Shown here piece by piece: positions 8,193-17,296 of a stretch of DNA of 37,728 bases. The translations under genes were made by a program, and so were the position numbers. Each line of letters starts with the position of its first letter. Positions within the stretch are counted from its first letter, which is position 1. The stretch is from Bacillus sp. HF117_J1_D (GTDB lineage: Bacteria; Bacillota; Bacilli; Bacillales; Bacillaceae_C): positions 1 to 37,728 of the forward strand of contig JAABNQ010000033.1 in the NCBI GenBank assembly GCA_009928435.1, given 5' to 3'. The notes beneath the pieces were generated by a model. That model saw only the letters and a program-made list of their open reading frames with translations, did no database searches and was not told where the DNA came from.

Positions 8193-8240
8193 TTCCGTCT
8201 TTCTTCGATCACAAATTTTCCATAATCTAGACACCATTTA

Positions 8241-8270
8241 AGGCAGGGTTCATCAAGCTGACCCCTGCCT
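8241..8270. terminator. Weak hairpin, possible terminator
   Basis: AGGCAGGG (8241-8248) pairs with CCCTGCCT (8263-8270) around a 14-nt loop, and CTTTTG follows on the plus strand. It sits after array 1; as a terminator it is marginal. Confidence 0.35.
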
Positions 8271-8335
8271 CTTTTGAATGATCATTTAATATGAATTTCT
8301 CGTAACTGCGCTCATCGGATCGTCCGCTAAGAAAA

Positions 8336-8372
8336 AGCCTTTTAGCAAAAACAGCTCGTTAGCTAAAAGGCT
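8336..8372 (-). terminator. Hairpin terminator for the yjiH-like gene
   Basis: AGCCTTTTAGC (8336-8346) and GCTAAAAGGCT (8362-8372) form a perfect 11-bp stem. Read on the minus strand the stem is followed by TTTTTCTTAG, so it should end transcripts from the minus-strand gene that stops at 8581, after reading through repeat copy 2. Confidence 0.65.
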
Positions 8373-8473
8373 TCTATTTCTTCATTTCAAACATCCGCCG
8401 GCCAGCGGCATTGGCAAGCTAATTCTGCAACAAAATACCTACAAGGCTATTCAGAACAGGAAACTATCCCCAT

Positions 8474-8583
8474 TATCAAATGCGCCTTTGCGTATTTGCG
8501 CCCAGATATTATCGGAATTTCGCCCGTTACATTTCCTCTGAAAATCTGATGTCTCCACCGGAGGCTCCTTCTGAATGAAGTTA
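8474..8583 (+). repeat. Dispersed hairpin-rich repeat, copy 2 (internally deleted)
   Basis: Begins ATCAAATGCG and keeps the AAATGCG/CGTATTT hairpin, the ATTTCCTCTGAAAATCTG block and CACCGGAGGCT. It then jumps directly to CTTCTGAATGAAGTTAA, lacking the ~80-nt middle part of copy 1. Its final TTA is the complement of the TAA stop codon of the yjiH-like gene, so element and gene abut or overlap exactly. Confidence 0.7.
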
Positions 8584-9972
8584 AAAAATCCAATGCGCAA
8601 TGAGCACAACAATTGGCAACGTGATTGCTGTCCTCAACAAGAAGATCAACATCAAATCTTTCAGATTGACCGGCAGCTTGGAACCGAGCAACAATCCGCC
8701 CATTTCGGATAAATAGACAAGCTGCGTAACCGAAACACAGCCGATAACGAAACGTGTCATTTCACTTTCTATGCCACTTCCAATAATCGCGGGTAAAAAC
8801 ATATCCGCAAATCCGATGATCATAGTCTGTGAAGCAGCAGCCGCTTCCGGAACCTGCAGCACGGAGAGAATCGGGATAAACGGCATTCCTAAATATTTGA
8901 ACACTGGCGTGTATTCTGCAATAACCACACCTACCGTTCCGATTGCCATGACCACAGGAATGACGCCAAGCCACATTTCAATTACGTTCCTACAACCTTC
9001 TTTAATAATGGATGACACATTTTTATTTTTATTCGCTTGTAAAACAGCTTCGCTGATTCCCCATTTGAGCGGGTTCGTGTTAGAAGGAATACCTTCTTCA
9101 ACTTTTAAATGCGTGTGTTCATATCCTGTATCTGGTTTTCTCGATAAAGGTGGTATTCTTGGCATAATAATAGCAGCCACTAAGCCTGCGATAACAATCG
9201 TTGCATAATATTCAAGGAAATAATCTTCCAGATGCAAATATTGGTTTACTACAATAGTAAAAGTGATGGAGACGACTGAAAATGTTGTTGCAATGACAGC
9301 AGCTTCACGCTTTGTATAGTAGCCTCCTTCATATTGCTTAGAAGTGAGCAGCACTCCGATTGTACCGTCACCGACCCAAGAAGCGAGACAATCTAGCGAA
9401 GACCGACCGGGAATTTTAAATAATGGACGCATAACTTTAGCTAGCAAGGCACCAAACAATTCAAGCAGGCCGAAATTTAACAATAACGGCAAGAAAAATC
9501 CAGCCAACAGGAACGTCGTAAATAAAACTGGAATCAAATCATATGCGAGCAATCCACCCGTATTTTCATTGCCAATCCAATCAGGCCCAACTTTAAATAC
9601 GGATATCACAGCAAAAATCGTTCCTAAAATTCGAGTCACAAGCCAACCATTAGACACATGAAAAACCGAGTAAAGAAAGGAATTTTCCATCATAACTGTC
9701 GGTTTAAACACCCGTGCAATAACGGACACCAAAACGGATAAAATCATTAGCCAAGTTGCTGCAACGGGAACATAATCAACGAATAAATTATTGATCTCAC
9801 CTGCTAAAAATGCAACTGGAATCGTAATTCCATCTTCTTTTTTCACTGGAACCATAAACAAATATATACCTATAAGAGAGGGAATGATAAATTTCAAATA
9901 TTGGACAAAAGAATAGGACCTCAATGATACAGGCCTATTCTGAGAAGAATCCCCTTTAGCTTGATAACCCAT
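8581..9972 (-). CDS. YjiH-family membrane protein (nucleoside-recognition/Gate domain)
   Basis: A 463-residue polytopic membrane protein of the YjiH family, with the conserved Gate segments GRSSLDCLASWVGDGTIGV near residue 190 and ADMFLPAIIGSGIESEMTRF near 390. Transport is likely but the substrate is unknown for the family. I place the start at the ATG at 9972, five nt after AAAGGTGAG; a GTG three codons upstream lies on the ribosome site. The stop codon coincides with the end of dispersed repeat copy 2, which may have replaced a few native C-terminal codons. It is a single-gene unit, convergent with the hydantoinase operon. Confidence 0.85.
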   Translation of the reverse strand: MGYQAKGDSSQNRPVSLRSYSFVQYLKFIIPSLIGIYLFMVPVKKEDGITIPVAFLAGEINNLFVDYVPVAATWLMILSVLVSVIARVFKPTVMMENSFLYSVFHVSNGWLVTRILGTIFAVISVFKVGPDWIGNENTGGLLAYDLIPVLFTTFLLAGFFLPLLLNFGLLELFGALLAKVMRPLFKIPGRSSLDCLASWVGDGTIGVLLTSKQYEGGYYTKREAAVIATTFSVVSITFTIVVNQYLHLEDYFLEYYATIVIAGLVAAIIMPRIPPLSRKPDTGYEHTHLKVEEGIPSNTNPLKWGISEAVLQANKNKNVSSIIKEGCRNVIEMWLGVIPVVMAIGTVGVVIAEYTPVFKYLGMPFIPILSVLQVPEAAAASQTMIIGFADMFLPAIIGSGIESEMTRFVIGCVSVTQLVYLSEMGGLLLGSKLPVNLKDLMLIFLLRTAITLPIVVLIAHWIF

Positions 9973-10229
9973 GTATCTCACCTTTCACATATAAATCTAT
10001 ACTAGAATAATTTTTAAAAATCCATACCAATGCATTATTATGCATGAATAACGACGGTTTGTCTAGTAGAAATTATTATTTTAGTATAAACAAAACTGAA
10101 TAGGAAGAAGAACCTTTCATGCTGAAAGGAGATGTGCCCTACCTGATTATTGCTTTTCAATCTTCTGCCTCAGCTCATGCCTAGGGTATGATATTTCGAT
10201 TTTCGGATTTCATCCCAAATCCATTGAAA
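9973..10229. other. Intergenic, no gene seen
   Basis: This is the upstream region of the yjiH-like gene, AT-rich. Several TATACT/TATAGA-like hexamers on the minus strand could serve as its promoter, but none has a convincing -35 partner. No open frame with a ribosome site was found. Confidence 0.4.
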
Positions 10230-10253
10230 AATGCCAGGACATCTCCTGGCATT
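10230..10253 (-). terminator. Terminator of the yod-nhaC operon
   Basis: AATGCCAGGA (10230-10239) and TCCTGGCATT (10244-10253) form a perfect 10-bp stem with a CATC loop. On the minus strand the stem runs into TTTTTC. It lies about 75 nt after the NhaC stop codon. Confidence 0.85.
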
Positions 10254-10329
10254 CAAAAACAGTCGGCTTATCATTAGAAATGAAGAGGTTCAATAATGCT
10301 CCTCTATATTTCTTTATGAAGTAAAAAAC

Positions 10330-11769
10330 TTATAAACTCTGAACTCTCTTATTTGTACCAGGCTGAACCGGTACTTCTGCAGTTTTTTCTTTCACAATCG
10401 TTATCCCAAGATATCCAAACAGAACCGCAATAATTGGGCATAATATATTAAGAAATGCGTATGGGGCATACTCGAAAGGATGCACGGCCAAAGTGGCCAT
10501 CATAAAAGCACCACAAGTATTCCAAGGAAAAAATGACGAAGTCATTGTACCTGCATCTTCTAGAGTTCTAGATAGATTCTTCAGTGCAAGGTTCTTTTCT
10601 TTATACTTTTTGGCAAACATTCTTCCTGGGATTACATGAGACAAATATTGATCGGCAGTAATTGCATTGGAAACAATACAAGCAGCTACTGTTGTAGCAA
10701 TTAGATTACCCGTAGAGTTAGTTAAAGCAATCAATTTTTTCATGATAGCCTGTAGCATCCCGGTCTTTTCCAGTATACCTCCAAAAGACATGGCGAGTAT
10801 AATCAAGGAAACAGTGTACATCATACCCTCAAGCCCACCACGGGTTAGTAAGCTGTCTATCATTTCTACGCCAGTCTCTATTGAAAAACCTCCATACATG
10901 ATGTTGATCGCATTCCCTAAATCTCCGCCTTGGACAAAGACATGGCACAAAACACCCAATATTCCACCTATTGTCATTCCTGGAAGAGCAGGCATTCTCA
11001 GCACGACTAAAGTAATGACAATCAGTGGAGGAATGAATAACCAGGGACTAATAACAAAATATTCAGACATTATTGTTTTTATTAGTTGAATTTGTTCTAT
11101 ATCTACTGACTGATCAGCAAATCTAATACCAATAATTCCGTATAAAATCAAGGCAATGATCAAGGCAGGTCCTGTTGTGTAGATCATGTGCCCGATATGT
11201 TGATATAAATTTACGCCAACAACAGCTGGAGCCAAGTTGGTAGAGTCTGAAAGCGGTGACATTTTATCGCCAAAATAAGCTCCAGAAATAATTGCCCCTG
11301 CAATCATCGCCACTGGAATTCCCAATCCCTGGCCGATACCCAATACGGCTATACCTACTGTTCCAGCAGTTGTCCAAGAACTTCCAGTTGCAAAGGAAAC
11401 AATGGAGCAAAGAATACAAGTGGTCACAAGGAAGAACGTCGGCGAGAGTAGTTCTAATCCATAGTAAATCATAGTAGGAACTATGCCACCGGCAATCCAA
11501 GTTCCAATAATAACACCAATTACCATCAATATCAGAATCGCCTGCATAGCAACCGAAATAGACTGAATCATCGATTTCTCTAGAAATTCCCACTTATACC
11601 CAAGCTTTAAAGCAACAATAGCAGCAACTGCGGTACTCAATAAAAGCGGGATGTGAGCCTCCCCTTCAAATTGAATAAGTGTCACTGAAAGGCTCACAAC
11701 AAGAAAAACAATCGGAATGAGCGCCATCCATATACTTATCTTTTTTTCGTTGTTCTCAGTTGATTTCAC
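10330..11769 (-). CDS. NhaC family Na+/H+ antiporter-type transporter
   Basis: A 479-residue membrane protein of the NhaC family, which exchanges Na+ for H+ and includes members that exchange organic acids or amino acids. About twelve hydrophobic helices are seen, with the family segments ATGSSWTTAGTVGIA near 128 and GAYFGDKMSPLSDSTNLAP near 163, the conserved ion-path motif. The GTG at 11769, seven nt after GGGGG, is a better start than the ATG at 11784, which has no ribosome site. It follows the beta-lysine acetyltransferase gene by 36 nt and ends the operon. In this context it may import beta-lysine or an acetylated product, or export an amine end product (inference). Confidence 0.85.
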   Translation of the reverse strand: MKSTENNEKKISIWMALIPIVFLVVSLSVTLIQFEGEAHIPLLLSTAVAAIVALKLGYKWEFLEKSMIQSISVAMQAILILMVIGVIIGTWIAGGIVPTMIYYGLELLSPTFFLVTTCILCSIVSFATGSSWTTAGTVGIAVLGIGQGLGIPVAMIAGAIISGAYFGDKMSPLSDSTNLAPAVVGVNLYQHIGHMIYTTGPALIIALILYGIIGIRFADQSVDIEQIQLIKTIMSEYFVISPWLFIPPLIVITLVVLRMPALPGMTIGGILGVLCHVFVQGGDLGNAINIMYGGFSIETGVEMIDSLLTRGGLEGMMYTVSLIILAMSFGGILEKTGMLQAIMKKLIALTNSTGNLIATTVAACIVSNAITADQYLSHVIPGRMFAKKYKEKNLALKNLSRTLEDAGTMTSSFFPWNTCGAFMMATLAVHPFEYAPYAFLNILCPIIAVLFGYLGITIVKEKTAEVPVQPGTNKRVQSL

Positions 11770-11805
11770 TAGTAATACCCCCATTTCATGAAGCGTCTTT
11801 TTACA

Positions 11806-12663
11806 TCATCTTGTTTCCTCTTCCGACAAGTCCTTAGTCCAAACACTCATATCCTCAAAGTTCCCAAATATATCACAATTTTTGATAAATCTCCCAGTAT
11901 ATGTGTAGCCAAGCTGATGGAAAGATGCATTCATCCCAAACGAAAGGGATCTTGCAATTGAATAAGAACAGAAGATATGTCTGCGGAATAACTCTTTTTC
12001 CAAAGCAGCTATTAATATTTTCATCAAACCATGTTTGCGAAATCCCGGAAGCGTAGCACAGTCTGTTATCTCCGCATTGCTGTACTTGTCATTGATTTCT
12101 GCAGAAGCTGCACTGATGATCCTTCCTGCTTTTTTGATGATGAAAAAAATGGTTCCTTCACTCATCACTTTTTCTATGTACTCCTTTTGGTTCATAGGGG
12201 TAGGATACGTCTCAAACACGTGCGCATATAATTCAGCCAGTTGTCCGGCATCCTCCACTTTTCCCATCTGGATGTTGAAGTCCTCCTCCAGTTTTTTAGA
12301 CACAAAGGATTTTGGAAGTTTCAAAACATCATTCAATATGTTATCTTCCTTAATCCAATCCTCGCTTGCCCGGCGTGCAGGGTCATAATAAAGAACCATC
12401 CCATACGCATCGTCCCCTCTGAAATACCGTTTAAATATTGCCTCCAACATATATCCCCTAGAGAGGAGCAACTCCATATCATTACTTTTAGCCTTCACAA
12501 TCACTTTTGTAACAGCATACTTCTTTGCCAATTCATGAAGCCGATCGATCATTGAATCGACATTCCCCACATATTCGTCCACTCTTAATCGTTTATTCGG
12601 CGGATCTATACAAACATCCATATTGAAGTTTTTTCCTTTTACTGTTTCATTCGTTGCGAGCAT
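11806..12663 (-). CDS. ablB: Putative beta-lysine N-acetyltransferase
   Basis: A 285-residue GNAT-fold enzyme matching AblB/YodP, which acetylates beta-lysine on the epsilon amino group with acetyl-CoA. The C-terminal GNAT half shows the acetyl-CoA loop region around 203-216 (ATLPGFRKHGLMKI) and ends with a helix-strand pair, SFGMNASFHQLGYTYTGRFI. An AGGAGG ribosome site supports the ATG. In most genomes ablB sits next to ablA/kamA (lysine 2,3-aminomutase); no aminomutase is present here. It lies between the deacylase and NhaC genes in the operon. Length and context fit B. subtilis YodP (287 aa). Confidence 0.87.
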   Translation of the reverse strand: MLATNETVKGKNFNMDVCIDPPNKRLRVDEYVGNVDSMIDRLHELAKKYAVTKVIVKAKSNDMELLLSRGYMLEAIFKRYFRGDDAYGMVLYYDPARRASEDWIKEDNILNDVLKLPKSFVSKKLEEDFNIQMGKVEDAGQLAELYAHVFETYPTPMNQKEYIEKVMSEGTIFFIIKKAGRIISAASAEINDKYSNAEITDCATLPGFRKHGLMKILIAALEKELFRRHIFCSYSIARSLSFGMNASFHQLGYTYTGRFIKNCDIFGNFEDMSVWTKDLSEEETR

Positions 12664-12801
12664 TGCTTAGCCTCCTAATCATAAGACACTACCCTTTCCA
12701 TACACTAAACGAGTAGGCGCTTTCATTACAATTCATAAATGAGCTTTGCATTCTATGCAAGTGCCAGAAGGTAGTCCCAGCACCTGCATATATGAAAAGC
12801 G

Positions 12802-14070
12802 TTAACCTTCATTCAACTCACACCAATCCACAATCGTCGCCGCTATGATTTTCGCCGCTTCAAATATCTTTTCTACCTCAATGGCTTCGTTTGGAAAATG
12901 CGCGAGATTCGTGATTCCGGGACCGAAAACTACGCTCGGTGTGTCTCCGACCTGTGATAGAAGCCCGCCGTCTGTACCCCAAGGTGCTGCCTCAATCACA
13001 GGCTTTTCCCCAGCCACTTCTTTAAAATTGTTGATCAATGAGTTCATCAATGGATGGTCTGTTTTGATTTCTCCAGGGACCCACCTCGCCCCGAACCACT
13101 CGACTTCAACAGGATGGTCTTTAAACCATTCATCCTTCTCCGCCAGCCTTATCAGCCATATTTCCATTTCCGCTTGAACGTCTTCCATTGTCTCGTTAGG
13201 CGCAATTCCGATGCGCCCTTCCAGTTCGACGATGTCTGGAACGGAAGATGGCCAGTCCCCGCCTTTGATAGCACCGATATTAATAGGGACAGGAATCGGA
13301 ATATTGTCGTATAACGGGTCCGTAATTCGATCGTTTCTTATTTTTTCTAATTCCTTCATATGTTCAGTGACGATAAACGTTTTATCAATCGCGCTGACAC
13401 CGTGGTATCTTGTGCCGCCATGTGCTGTTCTTCCTGTCACAATGAGCCGGAACCACTTGGACCCCTGCTGTTTCGGAAAAATCTTCATATTGGTCGGTTC
13501 TGGAATGATTGCTGCATCCGCTTTGTACCCTTTCAAAATAGCATCCAAAGTTCCGGCGCCACCACTCTCTTCTTCCACTACACTTTGGAAGATAACGTCG
13601 CCTTTTAAACGGATTCCCAAGGATTTGATCGCATCAAGGGCAATCATCAAGGAAGCATTGCCTCCTTTCATGTCAGTCGCGCCCCGACCGTATATTTTTC
13701 CGTTCACGATTTCCCCGCTGAATGGTCCATTATCCCATTGTTCGTGGTCACCTTCAGGCACTACGTCCACATGTCCATTTAGTATGATCGACTTTCCTCC
13801 GCCGCTTCCTTTTAAAACGCCCACCACATTCGGGCTGTTCTCAAACGTTACACGATTCGAATAGAAATAAGGATGCTTCTGCAATCTTTCACCATCCAAT
13901 TCCCAAATGTCAACATCTACATTAAGATTGGTTAAAAATTGGGCGACGTTTTCCTGAACTTCTTTTTCATTTCCTTGAGTGCTCGCAAGTTGAACCAATT
14001 TTTGCAAAAATTCTATATGTGCTTGTCTATTGTCATCAATCCATCGATTAATCCTCTCTTTAACTATCAT
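12802..14070 (-). CDS. yodQ: ArgE/DapE-type deacylase (YodQ-like)
   Basis: A 422-residue M20-family metallohydrolase that removes acyl groups from amino compounds. The metal-binding pattern is intact: NGHVDVVPEGD (His100, Asp102), GRGATDMKGG (Asp133), EEESGGAGT (catalytic Glu and ligand near 166-168), IIPEPT (Glu191), plus the dimerisation segment GRTAHGGTRYHG. AAGGTGG precedes the ATG, and the gene starts 12 nt after the thiolase stop. In the acetyl-beta-lysine route its natural job would be removal of the acetyl group from the shortened chain (4-acetamidobutyrate or its CoA ester), giving GABA. That step is an inference from gene order. Confidence 0.85.
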   Translation of the reverse strand: MIVKERINRWIDDNRQAHIEFLQKLVQLASTQGNEKEVQENVAQFLTNLNVDVDIWELDGERLQKHPYFYSNRVTFENSPNVVGVLKGSGGGKSIILNGHVDVVPEGDHEQWDNGPFSGEIVNGKIYGRGATDMKGGNASLMIALDAIKSLGIRLKGDVIFQSVVEEESGGAGTLDAILKGYKADAAIIPEPTNMKIFPKQQGSKWFRLIVTGRTAHGGTRYHGVSAIDKTFIVTEHMKELEKIRNDRITDPLYDNIPIPVPINIGAIKGGDWPSSVPDIVELEGRIGIAPNETMEDVQAEMEIWLIRLAEKDEWFKDHPVEVEWFGARWVPGEIKTDHPLMNSLINNFKEVAGEKPVIEAAPWGTDGGLLSQVGDTPSVVFGPGITNLAHFPNEAIEVEKIFEAAKIIAATIVDWCELNEG

Positions 14071-14082
14071 GATTTACCACCT

Positions 14083-15264
14083 TCACAAAGTCATATTTTC
14101 ATAGATTACCGAAATTCCCATACCTCCGGCCATGCACATAGTCACCAATCCATATTTCGTTTTCGAGCGCATCATCTCATGGATAAGTGTGACGCTCAAT
14201 TTGGCACCAGTTGCACCAACAGGGTGACCTAGCGCGATCGCTCCTCCATTAACATTCACGCGGCTTTCATTCAAACCAAGCTCCTTAATCACAGCGAGCG
14301 CCTGAGCTGCAAAAGCTTCATTCAATTCAATCAAGCCAATATCATCGAGGGTTAGCCCCGCTTTTTCCAACGCTTTTTTTGTCGCTGGAACTGGTCCAAT
14401 CCCCATAATCGAATGATTCACACCGGCACTTGCATATGCTTTTACTTTGACGAGCGGCTGAAGACCCTCTTGTTCAGCGCGTTTAATGGACATCATCAAC
14501 AATGCCGCAGCCCCATCATTCATCGGACACGCATTTCCTGCCGTTACGAAACCATCCTTTTTAAAGACCGGTTTTAAGGTCGCCAGTTTTTCCTTGTCGA
14601 TGGATGCCCTTACATTTTCATCTGCTGTAAAAAATTGTCTTCCTTCCCTTGTCAGCAGCTCAACGGGAACAATCTCATCCGAAAATTTATTTTCCTTGAC
14701 CGCCTTCGCTGCCTTCATATGGCTGTCATAAGCGAATTGATCCTGTTCTTCTCGTGAAATTTGATACTGTTCAGCTAATCGTTCAGCTGTCATACCCATA
14801 TGTTCGTTCCCTAGCGAACAAACTAGACCATCCGCCATTAGGGCATCTGCCATGACAATATGACCAAACTTGGAACCCCAGCGGTTCTTGACAATGTAAG
14901 GAACATTACTCATGCTCTCCGTTCCGCCGACAACAATCACTTCGTTCTGCTCTGTTTGAATAGCGGCAGTCGCATTTGTGATGGCTTTCAAGCTTGAACC
15001 ACATGCTTTGATGACAACATATGCCGGTGTATCCTTAGGGAATCCCGCCTTCTGTGACGCAATTCTAGCTGAATTTAGCCCTCCACCATGCACATACCCG
15101 TGTCCGAAAATCACTTCCTCTACACTGCTTTTAGGTAAATTTGTTTTTTCCATTAATCGTTCTAAAACTTGTTTCCCCAGCTCTGCTGCCTCTACATTCT
15201 TTAATGATTTGCCAAAGGCGCCAACCGCCGTTCTAACACCGGTCACGATTACAGCATCCTGCAT
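14083..15264 (-). CDS. Acetyl-CoA acetyltransferase (thiolase)
   Basis: A 393-residue degradative-type thiolase, which splits a 3-oxoacyl-CoA with CoA into acetyl-CoA and a chain two carbons shorter. The nucleophile Cys88 sits in VIKACGSSLKAI, the base His347 in ALGHPVGATGA, and Cys377 in CMAGGMG (CIGGGMG in most relatives); GNEHMGMTAE is the substrate-loop motif. Start at ATG 15264, seven nt after GGGGG; an upstream GTG frame would overlap that site. I do not recall a thiolase among the B. subtilis yod genes, so its insertion between CoA-transferase and deacylase is informative: it supplies the cleavage step for a 3-oxo acid. An ordinary acetoacetyl-CoA thiolase for an ato-like pathway is the alternative. 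Confidence 0.92.
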   Translation of the reverse strand: MQDAVIVTGVRTAVGAFGKSLKNVEAAELGKQVLERLMEKTNLPKSSVEEVIFGHGYVHGGGLNSARIASQKAGFPKDTPAYVVIKACGSSLKAITNATAAIQTEQNEVIVVGGTESMSNVPYIVKNRWGSKFGHIVMADALMADGLVCSLGNEHMGMTAERLAEQYQISREEQDQFAYDSHMKAAKAVKENKFSDEIVPVELLTREGRQFFTADENVRASIDKEKLATLKPVFKKDGFVTAGNACPMNDGAAALLMMSIKRAEQEGLQPLVKVKAYASAGVNHSIMGIGPVPATKKALEKAGLTLDDIGLIELNEAFAAQALAVIKELGLNESRVNVNGGAIALGHPVGATGAKLSVTLIHEMMRSKTKYGLVTMCMAGGMGISVIYENMTL

Positions 15265-15438
15265 CGTAAAACCCCCTTTTTTATTCACCGAACAACTTTT
15301 GATCTGCTCTATTTCATTTGTTGATCATTTTTTTATGGAGAGAGTGCCATTTTTCCAATTCAGGCTGCCGGCCCCATGGGAAGCTGCCGTTTTTATTTTC
15401 ATGATGACTCAAGCGGCTACTCTCTCTACCATAGTCTG

Positions 15439-16092
15439 CTATTTTACATGATCAGGAACATGGAGTTTTGCTCCTGTAGCATTGATTACATCTTCAACTG
15501 TGAACGGGCCTTTCACTTCTATTAAGCTTAATCCTAGTTCAGTAACCTCAATGACAGCCATGTCTGTAATAATCAGATTGACACATTTCTCTGCAGTAAG
15601 AGGCAATGTGCATTTTTGTACAATCTTTGGATTGCCATGTTTGTCCGTATGATTCATCAGCACGATCACCTTTTTGGCTTTTTGCGCCAAGTCAACCGCG
15701 CCGCCCATTCCTGATACGATTTTTCCTGGAACAATCCAATTTGCTAAATCGCCGCTTTCACTAACCTCAAACGCTCCTAAAATTGTCACGTCCAACAACC
15801 CGCGGCGGATGATTCCAAATGCAAGGGTACTGTCAAAATAGGAAGCACCCGGCACAACAGTTATCGGAATTCCGCCTGCATTGCATAAATTAGCATCTTC
15901 CGCACCTTTTAACGGAGACGGACCCGTACCCAGAACTCCATTTTCAGCATGGAACATAACATTAACATTCGGAGAAATATAGTTGGCAACCAAAGTAGGA
16001 ATGCCGATTCCGAGATTGACAACCATTCCATCTTTAATTTCTTCCGCAGCCCTTTTTGCAATGGCTTCGCGCACACTTACTCCCATGCCCAT
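15439..16092 (-). CDS. yodR: 3-oxoacid CoA-transferase, subunit B
   Basis: A 217-residue beta subunit of a family I CoA-transferase (ScoB/AtoA/YodR type), which moves CoA from an acyl-CoA to a 3-oxo acid. The catalytic glutamate is Glu50 in FHAENGVLGTGP, with GIGIPTLVANYI before it and the GGAVDLAQKAKKVIV segment after. The start overlaps the end of the alpha-subunit gene by 16 nt, as is usual for this heterodimer; a few near-in-frame starts (ATG, GTG) follow the first ATG, so the exact N-terminus is uncertain by up to six residues. The gap to the thiolase gene (about 175 nt) holds no visible terminator. Confidence 0.93.
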   Translation of the reverse strand: MGMGVSVREAIAKRAAEEIKDGMVVNLGIGIPTLVANYISPNVNVMFHAENGVLGTGPSPLKGAEDANLCNAGGIPITVVPGASYFDSTLAFGIIRRGLLDVTILGAFEVSESGDLANWIVPGKIVSGMGGAVDLAQKAKKVIVLMNHTDKHGNPKIVQKCTLPLTAEKCVNLIITDMAVIEVTELGLSLIEVKGPFTVEDVINATGAKLHVPDHVK

Positions 16093-16754
16093 GTCCAGTT
16101 CACCCCTTCACTTTTTACAACAATATCTACAAACGCACCCGGTGTAACGACTTCTTCAGGATCCAGCTCGCCAACCGGTACAATTTCATCCGCTTCCGCT
16201 ATAGTGATTTTTCCAGCCATCGCTACCAATGGATTTGTATTCCTAGCACTCTTATCAAAAATTAAATTTCCAAACTCGTCCGCTTTTTTCGCATATACAA
16301 TGGAAACATCAGCTGTAAGCGGCTTTTCAATCAGAAAAGTTTTCCCGTCAACAACAACTGTTTCCTTGCCTTCTGCAACAAGCCCATCCACGCCAATATC
16401 GGTTAAAATGCCGCCTAACCCCACACCGCCAGCCCTGATCCGTTCGACTAACGTTCCCTGAGGCGAAAACTCGATATCCAATTTTTCTTCATGCATGAAT
16501 TTGCCAGCATTCGGATTAGAGCCAATATGAGATGCGACAAGCTTCGCCGCCCTTCCCTCCGTAACGAGCTGGCCGATCCCAATATGAGGAAAACCTGCGT
16601 CATTACAAATCAAAGTCAATTCGTCGATGTCGTGTTCCAAAATGGCTTTGATCAAGGTCGGCGGGTTCCCGATCCCTCCGAAACCGCCGACCATCAAAGT
16701 GGAACCGCTATTTACATATTTAACTGCTTCTTGAACGGATCTTACCTTTGTCAT
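16077..16754 (-). CDS. yodS: 3-oxoacid CoA-transferase, subunit A
   Basis: A 225-residue alpha subunit of the same family I CoA-transferase, with the Gly-rich N-terminal loop LMVGGFGGIGNPPTLI and the SPQGTLVERIRAGGVGLGG segment typical of AtoD/ScoA/YodS. I choose ATG 16754, eight nt after GAGGAG; a TTG two codons upstream is too close to that site. The subunits probably act on the 3-oxo acid produced by the aminotransferase encoded upstream. The 540-bp gap between that aminotransferase and this gene is filled by repeat array 2. Confidence 0.93.
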   Translation of the reverse strand: MTKVRSVQEAVKYVNSGSTLMVGGFGGIGNPPTLIKAILEHDIDELTLICNDAGFPHIGIGQLVTEGRAAKLVASHIGSNPNAGKFMHEEKLDIEFSPQGTLVERIRAGGVGLGGILTDIGVDGLVAEGKETVVVDGKTFLIEKPLTADVSIVYAKKADEFGNLIFDKSARNTNPLVAMAGKITIAEADEIVPVGELDPEEVVTPGAFVDIVVKSEGVNWTWAWE

Positions 16755-16920
16755 TACCAACGCTCCTCATATCTATGCTTTTGGAAAACTATTTGCTCTC
16801 CTGGACTTGGCTCCTTTTTTTAAAAAATTAGGGAGTTCCAGGATTGTCCTCTATTTACTAAAAATGCCATTCATTTTTTGAATCTACTCTGTACATTCCT
16901 GAAACACTCTTAACTTTCCT

Positions 16921-17276
16921 AATTTACTGGCCAGATTTCTAGGAATACTATCTACTTTTTCGCTTTACTGTCCAATTTTCAAAGAATACTAGCCGATTCC
17001 CCGGTTTACTGTCCAGATTTCAAAGAATACTAGCCAGGTTTTCGATTTACTATCCGATTTCAAGATATACTTTCCGATTCACTAGATTTACTAGCCGAAT
17101 TTCGAAAATACTTGCCAATTTCTCGGTTTACTGGCCAGATTTCAAAAATACTAGCCGATTCCATGATTTACTGGCCAGATTTCTAATTTACTATCCGTTT
17201 TTCAGATATACTGGCCGATTTCCTAATTTACTGTCCGATTCATTAGATTTACTAGCCAATGTTCGAAAATACTGGC
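16921..17276 (+). repeat. 20-21 bp periodic TACTRKCC array, array 2
   Basis: About eighteen units with a TACTNNCC core begin at 16925, 16946, 16966, 16987, 17007, 17028, 17048, 17068, 17089, 17109, 17129, 17149, 17169, 17189, 17209, 17229, 17250 and 17270, so spacing is always 20-21 bp. In much of the array, units preceded by TT (TTTACT) alternate with units preceded by AA or AT (AATACT, ATATACT). Core variants include TACTGTCC, TACTATCC, TACTAGCC, TACTGGCC, TACTTTCC and TACTTGCC. It occupies the gap between yodT and yodS, which are otherwise co-directional, so a transcript through the operon would read it as GGMYAGTA. Confidence 0.9.
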
Positions 17277-17296
17277 CGCTTCTAACGTGATTTCCC

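Noticed and set aside
7846-8237. Open frames of 65 and 86 codons across array 1 with repeated ILS, YYP/YCP and NTV tripeptides
   Set aside because: They are produced by the repeat itself. The 20-bp step rotates the reading frame, so the same core is read as ILS, YCP and NTV in turn; there is no ribosome site and no conserved protein.
16921-17276. Array 2 as a CRISPR array
   Set aside because: The repeat core is 8 bp, spacers are short and related to each other, and no cas genes are present. The same holds for arrays 1 and 3.
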